DNA of 64,000 nt, from contig CM037470.1 of the NCBI GenBank assembly GCA_021014325.1, positions 4,739,647 through 4,803,646 of the forward strand, given 5' to 3'. The position numbers and the translations under genes are program-made. Every line of letters begins with the position of its first letter. Position 1 is the stretch's first letter. Positions 1 through 12,030 of the stretch are shown here, piece after piece. Origin of the DNA: Plazaster borealis (taxonomy: Eukaryota; Echinodermata; Asteroidea; Forcipulatida; Labidiasteridae). The notes beneath the pieces were generated by a model, which made no database searches, was not told where the DNA came from, and saw only the letters and a program-made list of their open reading frames with translations.

Positions 1-1889
1 GCAGACGCTAGATTAATGATTGAGGGGATGACTGGACGGATCGCAAGACGTTCGTCACCCACGCCTGCTTAAGGGGGTCTGCCTCCCGCGTATAGAAATC
101 CACACCGTCTCGCTGACCACAGTCAAATAGTTTGACCGTAAAAAGCATATACGAGAGGAACAATTCAGAAAATGTATTAAGTGAAATATTCCTTGTGATT
201 ATAGTTGAACTTGTGCATTATCAATGCATGGTTTTGGTACGTGCATGTTTATTGCATTTGTTTGTTTGTTTGTATGATCTTCCCAACAAGGAAACTCAGC
301 AAACCTCCCAAAAGGGGATATAAACATCAAACTGTCAACAGCCAATCTCTCTCATACAAACATTGGTTTAACGTCTATGATTATGAATTGCACAAATCGA
401 GAAATTGTGATTCAGTAACTAGACGACAATACTTATTCTAGTCATTGTGAAAATAGCGGTTTAGCTTAGCCAGATTCGAACCCACAACCTTGTGAGTGCA
501 AGTCCTGCAGTCTAACCACTGCCTGGACCATTGGTCCATTTTACTGTGGTCCGCCTTGTCCCTTCAGTTAATTTACATGTATTTAGTTTTTGGGTAGTCC
601 TCAATATAAGGTCACAGTATTTCAAATACTAATTGATTTTATTCGGACTGTTGGCACTGACAATTACTCGTATAGTTTACTGACCAGCTATTGCCGTAGG
701 CCTTTAATACACGTTGACTCAAATGATGACAAAGTTGGTATTTTTTAATCAGATGTGGTTGATCGGTCAACCATGACCCAATTCCTCGAAGCTGGTTGGT
801 GCAAAATTTTGCTTAGCACAGCAAAAAATTGCTCAGCAGTTACAGATTTCCAGCCAAAATGCACGTCATGCCACTCACAAGGTTTGACTTGTATAATCTG
901 TTTGCTTATAGCATGCTTATACTAGCAACAATCTCTTCGTAAATAGCTTTAGATGTTAAAGCCCTGATCCGAGTCTTGATGACGAGCCCCTTTAAGACAG
1001 GGTGCTGCGTTTCCAGTTCGATGACACATTTTAGGGAGGATTTTGCTAGGGGAACCTTTATCATCGGATATGCTGACTCCCTTCGGATCCCCCCTTGTGC
1101 TTAACAAGAGGAACAAACTCATCTAGCCGGTTTGTGCTGAGGCGAATGCGAGCATAAGGGCTGGCTTAGCGGTATCATAACACTGCTATTGTAACCGTAT
1201 GCTCTTAACTGCCATTTCCCACAACCATTGTCAACGTTGGAGCGTCGTGAATTCTTTCTTCTGACAGAGTCAAGACTTGTATTGCTACTGTACACGAGAA
1301 GTTGACGACAACCCAGTTTTGGAGTGCATGCCAAGGACAGTTTTGAAAAAAATATATGAACACAACATGAAGGAAGTATGTTGAGCCGACACCCTGATTG
1401 TATTTTTGCTTGTCACTCCGGCGAAAGGTTGGTTTTAATTTACTGTTTGGGATATACTGATATAGAGTCATGTTTGATCACTTAATATAAGAGCAGCCGT
1501 TCTTCTCTGACAAACCTTTAAAACCTGCCGCCTTGTTTGGCAGAGTTGACCCGGACGCCGTTTCTACTCAGTGTTGGTGACGAACGTCCGTCTAGACAAC
1601 GCTTCGTGACCCTCCGTACGTCCCCCTACTACTCTAGTACTATCACGCTGACAAAGTGTCAACAGTTGGGACAAGAGCGTGGGTTCGATCGCCACTCGGG
1701 TCACTGTACAGCAGAGCTACGCAAGTGAAACACTGATCAGCAGCCACGAGCCACACTAAGGGTTGTAAAATTTTAACCGGAGTTTGCCCCCACGCCGTCG
1801 AAAAATAATTTGAATTTGTAGGCCGTTGACGTCTGCTCGATAACGTGGGTTTTATACCGATCGATACCAACCGAGTGGCGCGCAGTGGC
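1..1889. other. Upstream flank, no gene recognised
   Basis: Holds the SINE-like fragment at 466-525, a degraded family B piece at about 797-905 (TTGCTTAGCAC, CCAGCCAAAATGCACGTCAT) and a B-box-like GTGGGTTCGATCGCC near 1680. The open frames on both strands are short and overlap each other. Confidence 0.5.
466..525 (-). repeat. tRNA-derived SINE-like fragment
   Basis: The minus strand reads GCAGTGGTTAGACTGCAGGA and, after a short gap, GTGGGTTCGAATCTGG, an A-box-like and a B-box sequence about 35 bases apart. No cloverleaf can be closed. Confidence 0.4.
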
Positions 1890-2138
1890 ATTCTGTCTTC
1901 ACTCTCTGAGATTTCCGATCACTGAACATCCAACGCGGGTCGCTTCGCCAAGGAGTTAACGTCAGTTCGATTCGTCCTTCCTCCACAAATATCGACGGGG
2001 CACAACACACACAAACCCACCCCAAAAACGTCGTTGTTTATATCAGGCGTGGAATTAAATTCGGATAAATCCTACTGGAAAATATTTACATCGTCGAGGA
2101 ATGAAGTAGAGAATACACATCAAACAATAACCGTCAAC
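1890..2138 (+). promoter_or_regulatory. Putative 5' UTR and proximal promoter of the distal start
   Basis: The 250 bases before the candidate start are richer in CpG and pyrimidine than their surroundings and contain no family A-G repeat. They hold the two-codon upstream ORF at 2101-2109. No clear TATA box lies at a useful distance; an AT-rich TTAATATAAG near 1482 is possible but weak. The assignment rests on position in front of the probable exon 1. Confidence 0.3.
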
Positions 2139-2240
2139 ATGAGCAAGCCAATGCCGCGTCTACCGTCTCGTCTGCTGCCGTTGTCGAATGGCTCGACACG
2201 GCTGCATCACCATCATCGTAATGCGTCAACGTCCGTCAAG
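2139..2240 (+). CDS. ERF: Probable exon 1: N-terminal 34 residues of the ERF-like protein
   Basis: ATG at 2139 has A at -3 and is followed by 34 open codons ending at a consensus donor (AAG before GTAAGT at 2241). The peptide is basic and Ser/Pro/Leu-rich with a four-histidine run; I recognise no domain. Its phase-0 end fits the phase-0 start of exon 2, 48.5 kb away, and the completed model has an exact reading frame. A two-codon upstream ORF (ATG AAG TAG, 2101-2109) lies 29 nt ahead of the start. The alternative is that this is the first exon of a different gene or a non-coding RNA. A spliced cDNA would decide. Confidence 0.45.
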
Positions 2241-2354
2241 GTAAGTCAATAAAACATGCATTTTATATCTAAGTCATGAACTGCAGGGATCTCTATTAAT
2301 TAATGCCAAACCTGTAATCACCGCATAATGATCCCGTTGAGTTGAACGGCACAG

Positions 2355-2570
2355 CAGGGTTTGCCCTGAACTTTTTTAGTGACTGGCCAGCAGGACCAGT
2401 TAGCTTGTCAGTTCACTAGTCCATCAACTTCTTCACTAGTCCGTATTTTAAGAATTAGGGATGCTTTTCAACACTGAAACTAGCCAGCCGGACCACTTGG
2501 AGTAAATTTTTGCTAGTCTTCGGGTGTTTTAACTGACATTTTGCCAAAGGACCACTGTAAAGGGAAAACG
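2355..2570 (+). repeat. Family C repeat
   Basis: Begins GGGTTTGCCCTGAAC and contains GGACCAGTTAGCTTGTC, AGGGATGCTTTTCAAC, CCGGACCACTTGGAG and CGGGTGTTTTAACTG in order. Copies at 37892-38178, 50331-50552 and 52272-52376 (partial) keep the same order. Confidence 0.6.
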
Positions 2571-2589
2571 CTTCACACCATAGTAATTA

Positions 2590-2820
2590 TTTACTGTACC
2601 ATTTTTTTGTCATGGGCTCGCGCATTGTAACCAGACACGATATTCTCCCTACTAAAGTCTGATTTCCGATTTTTGGTCCCTCAGAAGAATCAGCAAAACT
2701 GTTATTAGATAGCCCGAAAAGTCTGGCAAGAAAGCCTATACCATAATGTACATGTAGGCCAGCCCTTGTACTCAATAAATTCCCGTACTTTTTGTTTCTA
2801 AGGACCAAGTATCATGCCCC
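2590..2820 (+). repeat. Family D repeat
   Basis: Shares AGTCTGATTTCCGATT, AATCAG, TGTACATGTAGG, CCCTTGTACTCAATAAA and ACCAAGTATCATGCC with 42420-42575 in the same order. Non-coding; class not known. Confidence 0.5.
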
Positions 2821-3511
2821 AGATGCCTGATATTGCTTTGATCATACAACTTGAAGATCAACAACAGTAATTGTTTACACACTTGGCACCCGACAAACCT
2901 ATTGACATAAATAATAACCACACTGCGAATATACATGGATGCGATGTCTGTCTGATTTCGCGAAAAAAAACCCCTTTGAGCATTGTGTATATTTGAATGT
3001 TGTTTATGTTTATGAGATCTTCAAATTTTGTTTTACCCGACCGATAAATATTTGCATCATCTGTATGATCACAGAGCAAGGAGCTGTTCCTTGCTCTATG
3101 GTATGATCATGGAGGAAGGATCTTCCATGGTATGATAGAGACAGACAGTTTAGTTATGAGCTTCTGCTATAAATACGGATTTACTATAATGTATAACTAT
3201 TTGGGTATCGTGCTACCTGAATAAATACAAAAACAATGGCGTGACGAAACGTGTAATGTTCGGTACAGGTTGCCATTAAGACCAAAAAGCTTGATTTCTT
3301 AACCCCCCCACCCCCGCGGCCATAATCACTGATTAAATGTTTCAAGTCAGTAAGCATTTCGTTACACCGATCGAACATTATTAAAGGAAAGTTAATACAA
3401 CATTCTCGTGGACTTACCCCATGACGAACGTCGAAATGGCAGCAGACGGTCTCAGTGTGTCTTGTGATGACACAAATGTGTTCGGGGATATTATCAGTTC
3501 GGCGGGTATAC

Positions 3512-3601
3512 CTCCAGAGCGAGCAATCTTTCCACACTGTCGGCCATGCCAGTCTGCATCTGTTCCGTTTGATATAGTTCACCAAGAGTTCGGTTTGCTT
3601 C
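3512..3601 (-). CDS. Candidate internal exon on the opposite strand (unrecognised)
   Basis: On the minus strand a long pyrimidine-rich tract ending TTGTAAAG precedes 90 nt of exactly 30 open codons, followed by a GTATAC donor-like site. The peptide (about EANRTLGELYQTEQMQTGMA then DSVERLLALE) is amphipathic and looks coding, but I cannot assign a family. Reading on without splicing meets a stop six codons later. A second donor (GGGTAAGT, minus strand) lies at about 3417. No partner exon was found nearby. Confidence 0.2.
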
Positions 3602-4036
3602 CTTTACAAGGAAGAAAAAATAAATAAACGAAATGAATTTAAGGAAATAACATGGAATAAAATGAATAAGTAACATTTATAAATAAATAAATACTCGTAT
3701 GAAAATTTCAGCTTGTCACTTTATAAAAACACACCTGATTTTAGGAGTTTTTTTCATAATCGTCACTTGGCCTTCAGGTTTTTTTTCTGGAATAAGTGAA
3801 GCTTATCAGAAACGGAAATAAATAATTAACTCCATAATAGTGATCCCTCGGTTCTCTGCATATTTCCCAGGATTATTTTGTCTTCAAAGAGGGATTTCCA
3901 AGGTCAAGTTTAGTTTAGTGATCCACTCATTTTCCAATAGATACGAGTCCTTATGAAAATGGGAAAAACAAGACTCTTGCCGTGTATTTGTGATTGCTGC
4001 GTGTAAACATTTAATGTTAGCACACCAGGGGCCGAT

Positions 4037-4544
4037 TTAAAGGAACGTTACAGAACTGGTAATTAACATTTTCTTTAAGATCACAGATTTACATAAAACT
4101 TACACGGTCTAATGATGATGATAGTAGAAAACATCCCTAGAAATATTTCTGTCTGAAATGCCAAATTGATGCGAATTAAATAAAACTAATTTCCGATTGG
4201 AGTTTTTCGCTCATGTGCGTTTTATTCATGCATTGTAACACATGCAAATGTTTAATCGGTTTTTCACTATTTTCTCGTGACCCAGATGGCCGATCGATCT
4301 CAAACTTCTACAGGTTTGTCAGTTTATGTATATGTACAAACAAACAATATACTTCATCAATACGCCCTTTTTACAAACGTAAACAAATTGTAGTTTTTAG
4401 GTGTATTTTATGCTTTCTTACAGAGCGTAGAATGCTTCTAAATGACGGAGACAACCGCCATTGCAAGTAAAGAGGTGGAAGGTGGATTATATAAAGTGCT
4501 TAACTGTTTTGTTAGCAAAAACCAATTTTGTAATGTTCCTTTAA
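4037..4544 (+). mobile_element. Family G TTAA element
   Basis: Ends TTAAAGGAACGTTACAGAAC and, inverted, TTAAAGGAACATTACAAAAT, with TTAA on both sides. About 508 bp. The interior shares TTTTTCACTATTTTCTC with the element at 15474. It interrupts the same family I repeat as the neighbouring family A copy, 20 bases away. Confidence 0.65.
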
Positions 4545-4564
4545 CAAAGCACTAAAGATTCGTT

Positions 4565-4939
4565 TTAAAGGCACTGAACACGTTTGGAAATTGTCAAAGA
4601 CCAGTGTTCTCACTTGGTGTATCCCAACATATGCATAAAATAACAAGCCTGTGAAAATTGGGGCTCGATTGGTCATCGAAGTTGCAAGAAAATGATGAAA
4701 GAAAAAACACCCTTGTTGTACAAATTTGTGTGCTCTCAGATAGGAATAAAAGCTTCTTGCAAGAAGTTTTGATTATTTTAGTGAGAAAATACCTCTTTCT
4801 CAAAAAACTACGTTACTTCAGAGGGAGTCGTTTCCTACAATGTTTTATACTATCAACAGCTCTCCGTTGCTTGTTACCAAGTAAGTTTTTATGCTAATAT
4901 TTGTTTTGAGTCATTACCAAACGTGTACGGTACCTTTAA
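4565..4939 (+). mobile_element. Family A TTAA element, copy 1 (complete)
   Basis: A 375 bp non-autonomous element with inverted ends: TTAAAGGCACTGAACACGTT at the left and the reverse complement of a close match at the right (GTGTACGGTACCTTTAA). Both ends carry TTAA. A short palindrome around CTTCTTGCAAGAAG sits near the middle. It is inserted in an older family I repeat, whose halves lie on either side. Copies at 13321, 31742 and 38914 are very similar in inverse orientation. Confidence 0.85.
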
Positions 4940-5231
4940 GTTGGGTTGTCAGTATTACCACAGTGTGACTTGTATTGTGATAATGTGACATCACACTTTG
5001 CTTAGCAATTAAGAGGGATTTGCAGTTAAGCTATTTGTTACGGCGCGTTTATCGCATAATTATTCTGAGCATTGGAACCATGTAAAGCAAGTACAGTACA
5101 GGCCCGATGCTTCGTTCTTGAAAGGGCAAGGGCACCAAGACAATTTCTCGTTGGTAATTAAGGCACCTCTGTGAGGACAATGTATATTTCTATACTGGAT
5201 TATTTCAAAGGGCACCAAGGCAATGGCTATC

Positions 5232-5405
5232 AGGGCCCAAATTCATATAAAGCACAAAAAGTAGCTAAGCACACAAAAATTATGCTATAAACAGTCCAAG
5301 GTTACCAGCCAAAACACCATGTCGCATGGCATCCTGCTCATTGTCACTTAGTAGCAAATTGTTCAGCAATATTTTCTGCTTAAAGCAGCTCTATGAAATT
5401 GGGCA
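5232..5405 (+). repeat. Family B terminal-inverted repeat
   Basis: Starts GGGCCCAAATTCATATAAAG and ends AGCAGCTCTATGAAATTGGG, with AGTAGCTAAGCACA and CCAGCCAAAACACCATG blocks inside. A common non-coding inverted-end repeat in this window. Confidence 0.65.
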
Positions 5406-8400
5406 CGGGGGCATCGAGGCCTGTTGCCTCCGTGAAGTATCAGGCCTGCATGTAATTCTATGGGCCGTATAAAAGCAAGCGCAAATTCTGCATTTAAGGT
5501 TGGGCCCAGGAACTTCGCTTCGATTTTCCCAATAAGTAAGCTGACATTTTGTGTGTGTGTTGTTCCCCCCCCCGCTCACATACACGATAACTATACAGGA
5601 ATATCATTAATACTTATCCCCCATCCTAAATATAAATCGCACTGAATTAATAGTCTCAGATGCTTTTAATTTCACCCAAGTGCATTGGTTGGTATAAGGC
5701 TAAAACCCAGGGGCGTCCGCAAGGTTGAAAATACTCTCTAGGACAAGCCCAGGTCAGCATTTCCCTTTCGGTCCAATCAATGTAAGGCCACATAAAATAA
5801 AGAAATTGTTGATCGTCCTTTTTTGGTGGGAAGTGGGGGTGGGAGGGCGGTTTTTTTTTTCTGTGACATGGCAAGATATGAAATATAGAATAAAGAAATC
5901 ATCACAATCACTATAAAACAGAGGATTTGTGTGATTTTGATGTCTTCAATTGTTTCGTTAAACCCATTTGACTCCTTGATGACATTTTCTGTAAACATTT
6001 TCAAAAAACTAAAACGCAGTGTGGCCTGAGTAAAAGTTTGAGGAATTGTTCTTGTTTTTGCCAACATGAGTTTACCTTTCTTCAAACATCTTTTCCAACC
6101 TATAGATTTGGAAAAAAATATCAGCTTAAAAATCTGGAAGCCAGATATGAAATATAAAATAAAGAAATCATCACAATCACTATAAAACAGAGGATTTGTG
6201 TGATTTTGATGACTTCAATTGTTTCGTTAAACCCATTTGACTCCTTGATGACATTTTCTGTAAACATTTTCAAAAAACTAAAACGCAGTGTGGCCTGAGT
6301 AAATATTTGAGGAATTGTTCTTGTTTTTGCCAACATGAATTTACCTTTCTTCAAACATCTTTTCCAACCTATAGATTTGGAAAAAAATATCAGCTTAAAA
6401 ATCTGGAAGCCAAATTTGACTGAATAGACCGGGTTTTTTGTTTCGTATAGGGGTCGTGCGGGGACAATCAACATTTTTTTTTAATGTGGCCTAAATGGAG
6501 CCTTCGCCCTGCGAAGCCCCTCCTTCTCTCTCTCCAAGGTAAAAGTTTCATGCAAACCCCGGCTTCAACATAGACGATTCCATTCTCGTCATAGTACGGG
6601 TGTGAGTTGTACAAAAAAAACCCCAAACCCACACAAGAGTTCTTTGTTGCAAGTCCCTCAACTTATAATTCGCAGAATCCGGATCCTATTGTGTACGTAT
6701 CGCATACTTCACGTGTACTTTGGAATGTAAACTGAGTGCGGCAGACGAGTGGAATGTACCGCCGCAGATTGCAGAAGCATTTTTTTGTGTGTGGCAGTAT
6801 AATTCCTCATGTGGAGTTTAGGGAAACTAGACTGTAGAAGAAGAATCATGGAATTCGCGTTTCACACTTTATTCGGGAAGCTATTTTTGGTGCGATAAGT
6901 TGTTTTATAACAGTGCCTGCCGTGGAACGGATATCGCAGAAACAATGACCGATTTGGTATGGTAGGAATGCCACCTTTATGACATGCTAGAATCTCTATG
7001 TGTAACGTGAATCGGTGACTTCACACGGGAGCTTGCTTTGTCTGTTTATAAGACGCGTCGTCATTAAAGGTAAGCCATTTGTAAAAAGCCGCGTATACAA
7101 ACTTTCGTAAAGTACATTATTGTATGGACATAGGCCTACAGAACGAATTGTGAACTTGTTTAAATATAGGCCATACATATTTGGTTTGCGGTAACACCAT
7201 GTGTATATCCATGGAGGTAGGAATTATATCTACTTGCTAGGTAGATTTTGTTCTTTGAGAACTTGTCTTGCTTTTTATTCTATACTGTTTAAATATCTCA
7301 ACACTTATGCATTAGTATATTGTTCTGGTTTGTACGTGGTTTGTCAGGAATAGATTATAGGAAGCAGAGGCCGTTTGTTTTGTGTTTACGCTCTATATAT
7401 AAACCTCAGTGAGTGTTATTTTGGTAGTTCGGTATGTCAAGGTTTCCACTATTCCAACCCGATATGTCACTTGTGCGTATGTCAGTTGGAATTCTGTTAT
7501 GACGTGGCTTGACATTGAGCCGAAAGAAAGTTCTTTCTCTTTGGGATTTTTACTTGTGGGTTATTTTACTCGGCATGCATGCAATCATCATGCGCTTTAA
7601 GTGGGATAGGAACTCTTACGGGGTAAAAAATACTCTTGCTCATTAAGAGATAAGCGTCTTCGACGTACTTCGCGGATCTATTGGGACACCCATCCATTCG
7701 CATGAGAGATTTCTCCCGTGTGGTGATTCCATTTCCCCCATGACTCCTTTAAAAAAAATATACCCTCGCAAATTACAATGTTGCACCAATAAACTCATTG
7801 TTTGGTTATACGACTGTTCCCCGCTGTTCATAAAGTTAAAACCGTTTCGGGCCTAAAGTTTAGTAGTGTCATCTGCCCTATAGTCAATACAGGGTCAAGA
7901 CAAAGGACACCTTTAAGTACAAGTTTTCGATCAACCTTCAATTTGACACTCTTGTAAAGTTGTGCATCCATGCCATGTGTCTATAGGATGTCTACATGTG
8001 GATTAAATCGGCCTAAACTCTTTCTGACCGATGGAGGAACTTCACGTATGGTTCTTCTTCTGTGAATCTTCCTCCATGCTTCTAGTCGAACAATGTTTGA
8101 AAAGGAAAATTGTCACCTTTTTAGAAAATGAAGCAGTTCACAATGTGATTGTTTTTGCTTTCGAGTATTGCTTCACACAGTATTTAGTTGGCATTTGGAA
8201 ATTCTATAAAGATGGTATGACTACAGAATCGGTAAAATTTAATATAAGAGGTTTTATGGTTCCAATACGGTCTTATAATCAGACATACCCTCAGTTTTAT
8301 AATGTAGCATGCATTGAAAAGTAGAGTCAGACTAGGTGTCAGACTAGGTGGAAGGCTATAGGTTCACAATGTATGTATCAAGGCCTAAACGCACCTCAGA

Positions 8401-9361
8401 CCATCTCAGACAAAGGGTCATGGTCTCATGGAAAAAAACCCACCTCAATTGTCGTTATGATTTCATTACATTGACAATCAATGTCCTCAAAGTCCTTAAT
8501 TTAAAGTATAATTTTTATCAATCCATTTGATGTGTTTGATCTTTGGGGAAAAGGTGCAGAAGGTTTCCTTTGTTTACAGTTTCGGTCGCCATTTTGTTTA
8601 TTGGCCGACAAGTGGTCTTGAGCAGACACCTGCATGGATAAGAACGTGGTTCTGGCCATTTCAGCTAATCGTTGTAAAGACTAAAACTGGGTGCGATCTT
8701 TCGATTGGTTCCGCATTGTATGAAGTTAAAAGCCAAATCATTGTAGATTTTCACCCTTTCAACTCCAGCTTGGTCTTGATTGCGTTTTGCGGTCGCCCAT
8801 ACATCCCCAGCGGGTCGCACTATACTGGAGTTCAACCCCGACAGAAAGTCAAGACCGGACTTAAAGCGTTCATTATTTATCAGGATACAGTATAAAAGTT
8901 CCTTTGTCAGCTATGACAACCGTACGAGGGACTATACACGACAAAATGGTCCCCGGGGCGATCGGCCCTGTCTCATACCCACTGACCTCCGGTCTACTTC
9001 AGCCACGCGTTGACATATTAATTTTGCGGAATATTTGCCCTATCTTGTAATGTATGGGTACATGTTTCACACTAATGTTCTGTTCCATTTATAGAATATT
9101 TGAAGGTTACTCATACCACATAATATCTTACTGCTTGTAGAATCTAAAATAGTGTTAAGCAACATCTTAAAGATCAATCAGTCGCACTGATTTAAGAAAA
9201 ACATCATCATGCTCAACTCAATAGTAGGAACATTTTGAAGTAAGGGGCTTGTAATACGAGCATCTTTCTCCAATCTCTTCTATTAATGCTAGCCATCTCA
9301 ACTCATGTAGGTCCGCCATATCACATTAGCGCCCACCTTAACACATGGGTGCCTTATTCCT
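5406..9361. other. Intron 1 segment, no gene recognised
   Basis: Contains the 269 bp tandem duplication (5874-6411). The rest is AT-rich and appears single-copy within this window. Open frames near 8031-9013 have no recognisable domain. Confidence 0.5.
5874..6411 (+). repeat. Tandem duplication, two 269 bp units
   Basis: Units 5874-6142 and 6143-6411 differ at only a handful of bases (for example GAATAAAG against AAATAAAG near the start). No gene is recognised inside; the similar short minus-strand open frames in both units simply reflect the duplication. Confidence 0.9.
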
Positions 9362-9742
9362 TTCAAAGGCATATACACTTTTTGGTAATTGTCAAAGACC
9401 AGTATCCTCACTTGGTGTATCCCATGTTTGTATTATAACAAATCCGTTTGAAAATGTTGACTCAATTGGTCATTTGAAGTTGCAAGACAATAATGAAAGA
9501 AAATACAACATTGTTGCATAGGGTGTGCTTTCAGATGCCTAAGAAGGGCTTCATTCTTGAAGCCTTTCTCAGATTCAAATTGTGGGGGTGAAAATTACCT
9601 CTTTCTCTAAAACTACACTACTTGAAAGGGAGTCGTTTCTCATAATATTGTATACTATCAACAGCTCTTCAGTGCTCCTTACCAAGTAATAATTGACTGT
9701 CATTAAATTGTAGAGTTATACCCAAAGTGTACTCTGCCTAAA
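9362..9742 (+). mobile_element. Family A element, copy 2 (diverged)
   Basis: Same layout as the copy at 4565 with many substitutions: left end TCAAAGGCATATACACTT, right end reading AAAGTGTACTCTGCCTAAA. The GTCAAAGACCAGT, TTGGTGTATCCCA and CTATCAACAGCTCTTC blocks are recognisable in order. An older copy whose TTAA ends have decayed. Confidence 0.7.
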
Positions 9743-11061
9743 TGTTCGTCCCTCACTGTGGGTATCCATGTTCATATTGGCCCAGCTCATATTACATAAA
9801 CGGGTACTTGATAACAATCCCACTGCTCGGTTGATACCCTTTTTCCCACATTAGCCCCTCTCTGGGTACCTTTTCCCAAGAAGTGGGTGCCTACACTAGT
9901 AGTATAAGCGAGTTACCCCTTGAAAGAGTTTTGAGCCCCCACTAATAAGAAGTGGGTATCCATGTTCATGTTGGTGCCACAAATAAATGGATACACGATT
10001 CATTTAAAATATATTGGGTCAAATTGATAAGTGCCACTTGTTTCAATTTAGCCCCCGTTGTTTACGTGTAATACCATTATGTATATGATGTTTTGGCCCA
10101 CCAAATGAGTATCTGGTTGAAATTGGTCCAACTTATAGAACGGGCACCGGTACCAGTTCACTTAATTGGTTGACTAATAAGTTGTTACCTGCTCTAAGAA
10201 ATGTGATGACATTTAAATTTCTCGATAGGTAAAAGGTTGTTCAGATGTTAGCTTTGTTGTCAACTTCAAGCTGCTCGACCTTTTTACAGTTAACATTTTG
10301 ACCCGGACTCTCGGCAATTCCTATAAAACGGCCGTGAACCTTAAATATCGACACCGTTTCATTGACAAACTGCATATCGCGTGCTTTGACTCTTATGTGG
10401 TTTATCAACCAATGGTTCCCCTCCTCCATGTGAATAATTAAACATTTCCAGAAACGGGGTTTGAATAAAATCTAAAGTAGCCGAAACCATGGTGTCATCA
10501 GTGTTGGGGATTTCTCGGTTAGGGTTTGTGGAAGAGGCGTGAGGTGTGGGTGTGTAGACACAATTACAAAGAATGAGTCATCGATTCGGGTCAACCCGCA
10601 ACTTGGTACGCACTTTCAGTTTGGCTTTTAGACTTGTCCAAGTATTACCAGTGTAAAAGTGTATTCGGGAACTAACGCCGCATTTGGATGTAGTAAATAA
10701 AACAAACACAGTGATTGTTAAAACTCAAGGAGACTTGTTGGTACTTACGCAAACGCTGTTGACTAACATGTTATCAGGCAAATGTAGGGGGAACCAGGAA
10801 GTGGCCATGTAACCCCACCCCCTGTGGATAAAAAGCAACGAAAAGAAAACATTAATGAACAAAGAGAGAAACATTCGGACAAACCTCATGATGAAAATAT
10901 CAAAAGTAAAGGCTAATGTTGAATTGGGAATGAATATGTACAGAAGGAAACCGTTTGTTACACAGTTTTAGTAAAATAAAAGGGTTCGGCTTTTGACGAA
11001 ATGCCTCTATTTGAAGAAATGTAGAGGTATGATTTTGAACAAAATTAAAATTGGGTCCTGC

Positions 11062-11258
11062 TGGGCTCAATTTCATAGAGTTGCTTATAAGCAGAAAATA
11101 TTGCTTAAAAAGTTTCTGCTTAGCCAACATTCGCAGGATACCAGTCACAGATTGTACATGAGAAATTGCAGTGTGGCTGGTAACCATATTTTGGTAAGCA
11201 TAATTTTTTTGTGCTTAGCTACGTTTTGTGCTTAAGCAGCTCTATGAAATTGGGCCCA
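11062..11258 (-). repeat. Family B terminal-inverted repeat
   Basis: Bounded by GGGCTCAATTTCATAGAGTT and AGCTCTATGAAATTGGGCCC. Interior blocks GATACCAGTCACAGATTGTA and TGGCTGGTAACCATATT read in the reverse order to the copy at 5232. Confidence 0.7.
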
Positions 11259-11750
11259 GGTGGTGATATAGGGCCTACATTTAATATATCAATATTATGA
11301 ACTATTGGGTCGCACACCAAACGAATCGATCTCCCCTCTGCAACACGGAAACTCCTCTAACGAAATAATGACAGGTGATATCGCGTATCACATATATATT
11401 ACTGTAGGTATCCTATTGGGATTTCATCAGTAAATTGGGAAATTGTTACTCTCCAACTAACTTTTCGTCCACATTTATAAAATGGGGCCACTTGGCATTT
11501 CGCCCCGAGGCATTTTGTGTACGTGTACATGTACATAGCATAAATAACCCAAGTACATATCTTTGTGAATAAGGCATTTTACATTACATTACCCATTACG
11601 CCTGTTTTTACAACAGCAGGGAAATACCCTGTTGAAGTGAGTGGGTGACGGAAAGTCCTTTAATTACGCGGCAAAGGGACGAGCTTGAAGTCCAAACTAC
11701 GCGTTATTGTGATTAAGGTCTCATTTGCTTCCTTCAAAGTATATACAAAG

Positions 11751-12030
11751 GCGACATCACGAACTCAAAACAACAACGCACCGATTACACCGATTCGAGC
11801 ATTTTGCGTCTTGAATGAAGACCACTCTTCGCCTACACTACCCCTCTATCGTCGCCCAATGTCTACTACAAAACGTCACACTGCAGTAGGTACAAGGCGA
11901 CATCACGAACTCAAAAATGCATTGCACTGATTACACTTTTCGAGTATTTTGCTTATTGAACGAAGAACACCTTTAGCCAATACTACCCCTCCATCACCAC
12001 CCAATGTCTACTGCAAAACGTCACGCTGCA
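11751..12030 (+). repeat. Tandem duplication, 146 bp period
   Basis: GCGACATCACGAACTCAAAA starts each unit (11751, 11897), and each ends near AAAACGTCAC followed by GCTGCA or ACTGCA. Divergence is roughly 15 percent by eye, so it is older than the 5874 duplication. Confidence 0.75.

Larger units (their letters stand above)
4027..5030 (+). repeat. Family I repeat split by two TTAA elements
   Basis: Pieces at 4027-4036, 4545-4564 and 4940-5030 line up in order with 59074-59200. The gaps are exactly the family G element (4037-4544) and the family A element (4565-4939). Confidence 0.65.

Noticed and set aside
1482..1500. TATA box for the distal promoter
   Set aside because: The AT-rich motif is more than 600 bases before the start codon and lacks supporting initiator context; transcription start unknown.
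5777..6474. Two similar minus-strand frames suggesting a gene duplication
   Set aside because: The whole 269 bp DNA unit is duplicated, frames included; no domain or transcription signal.
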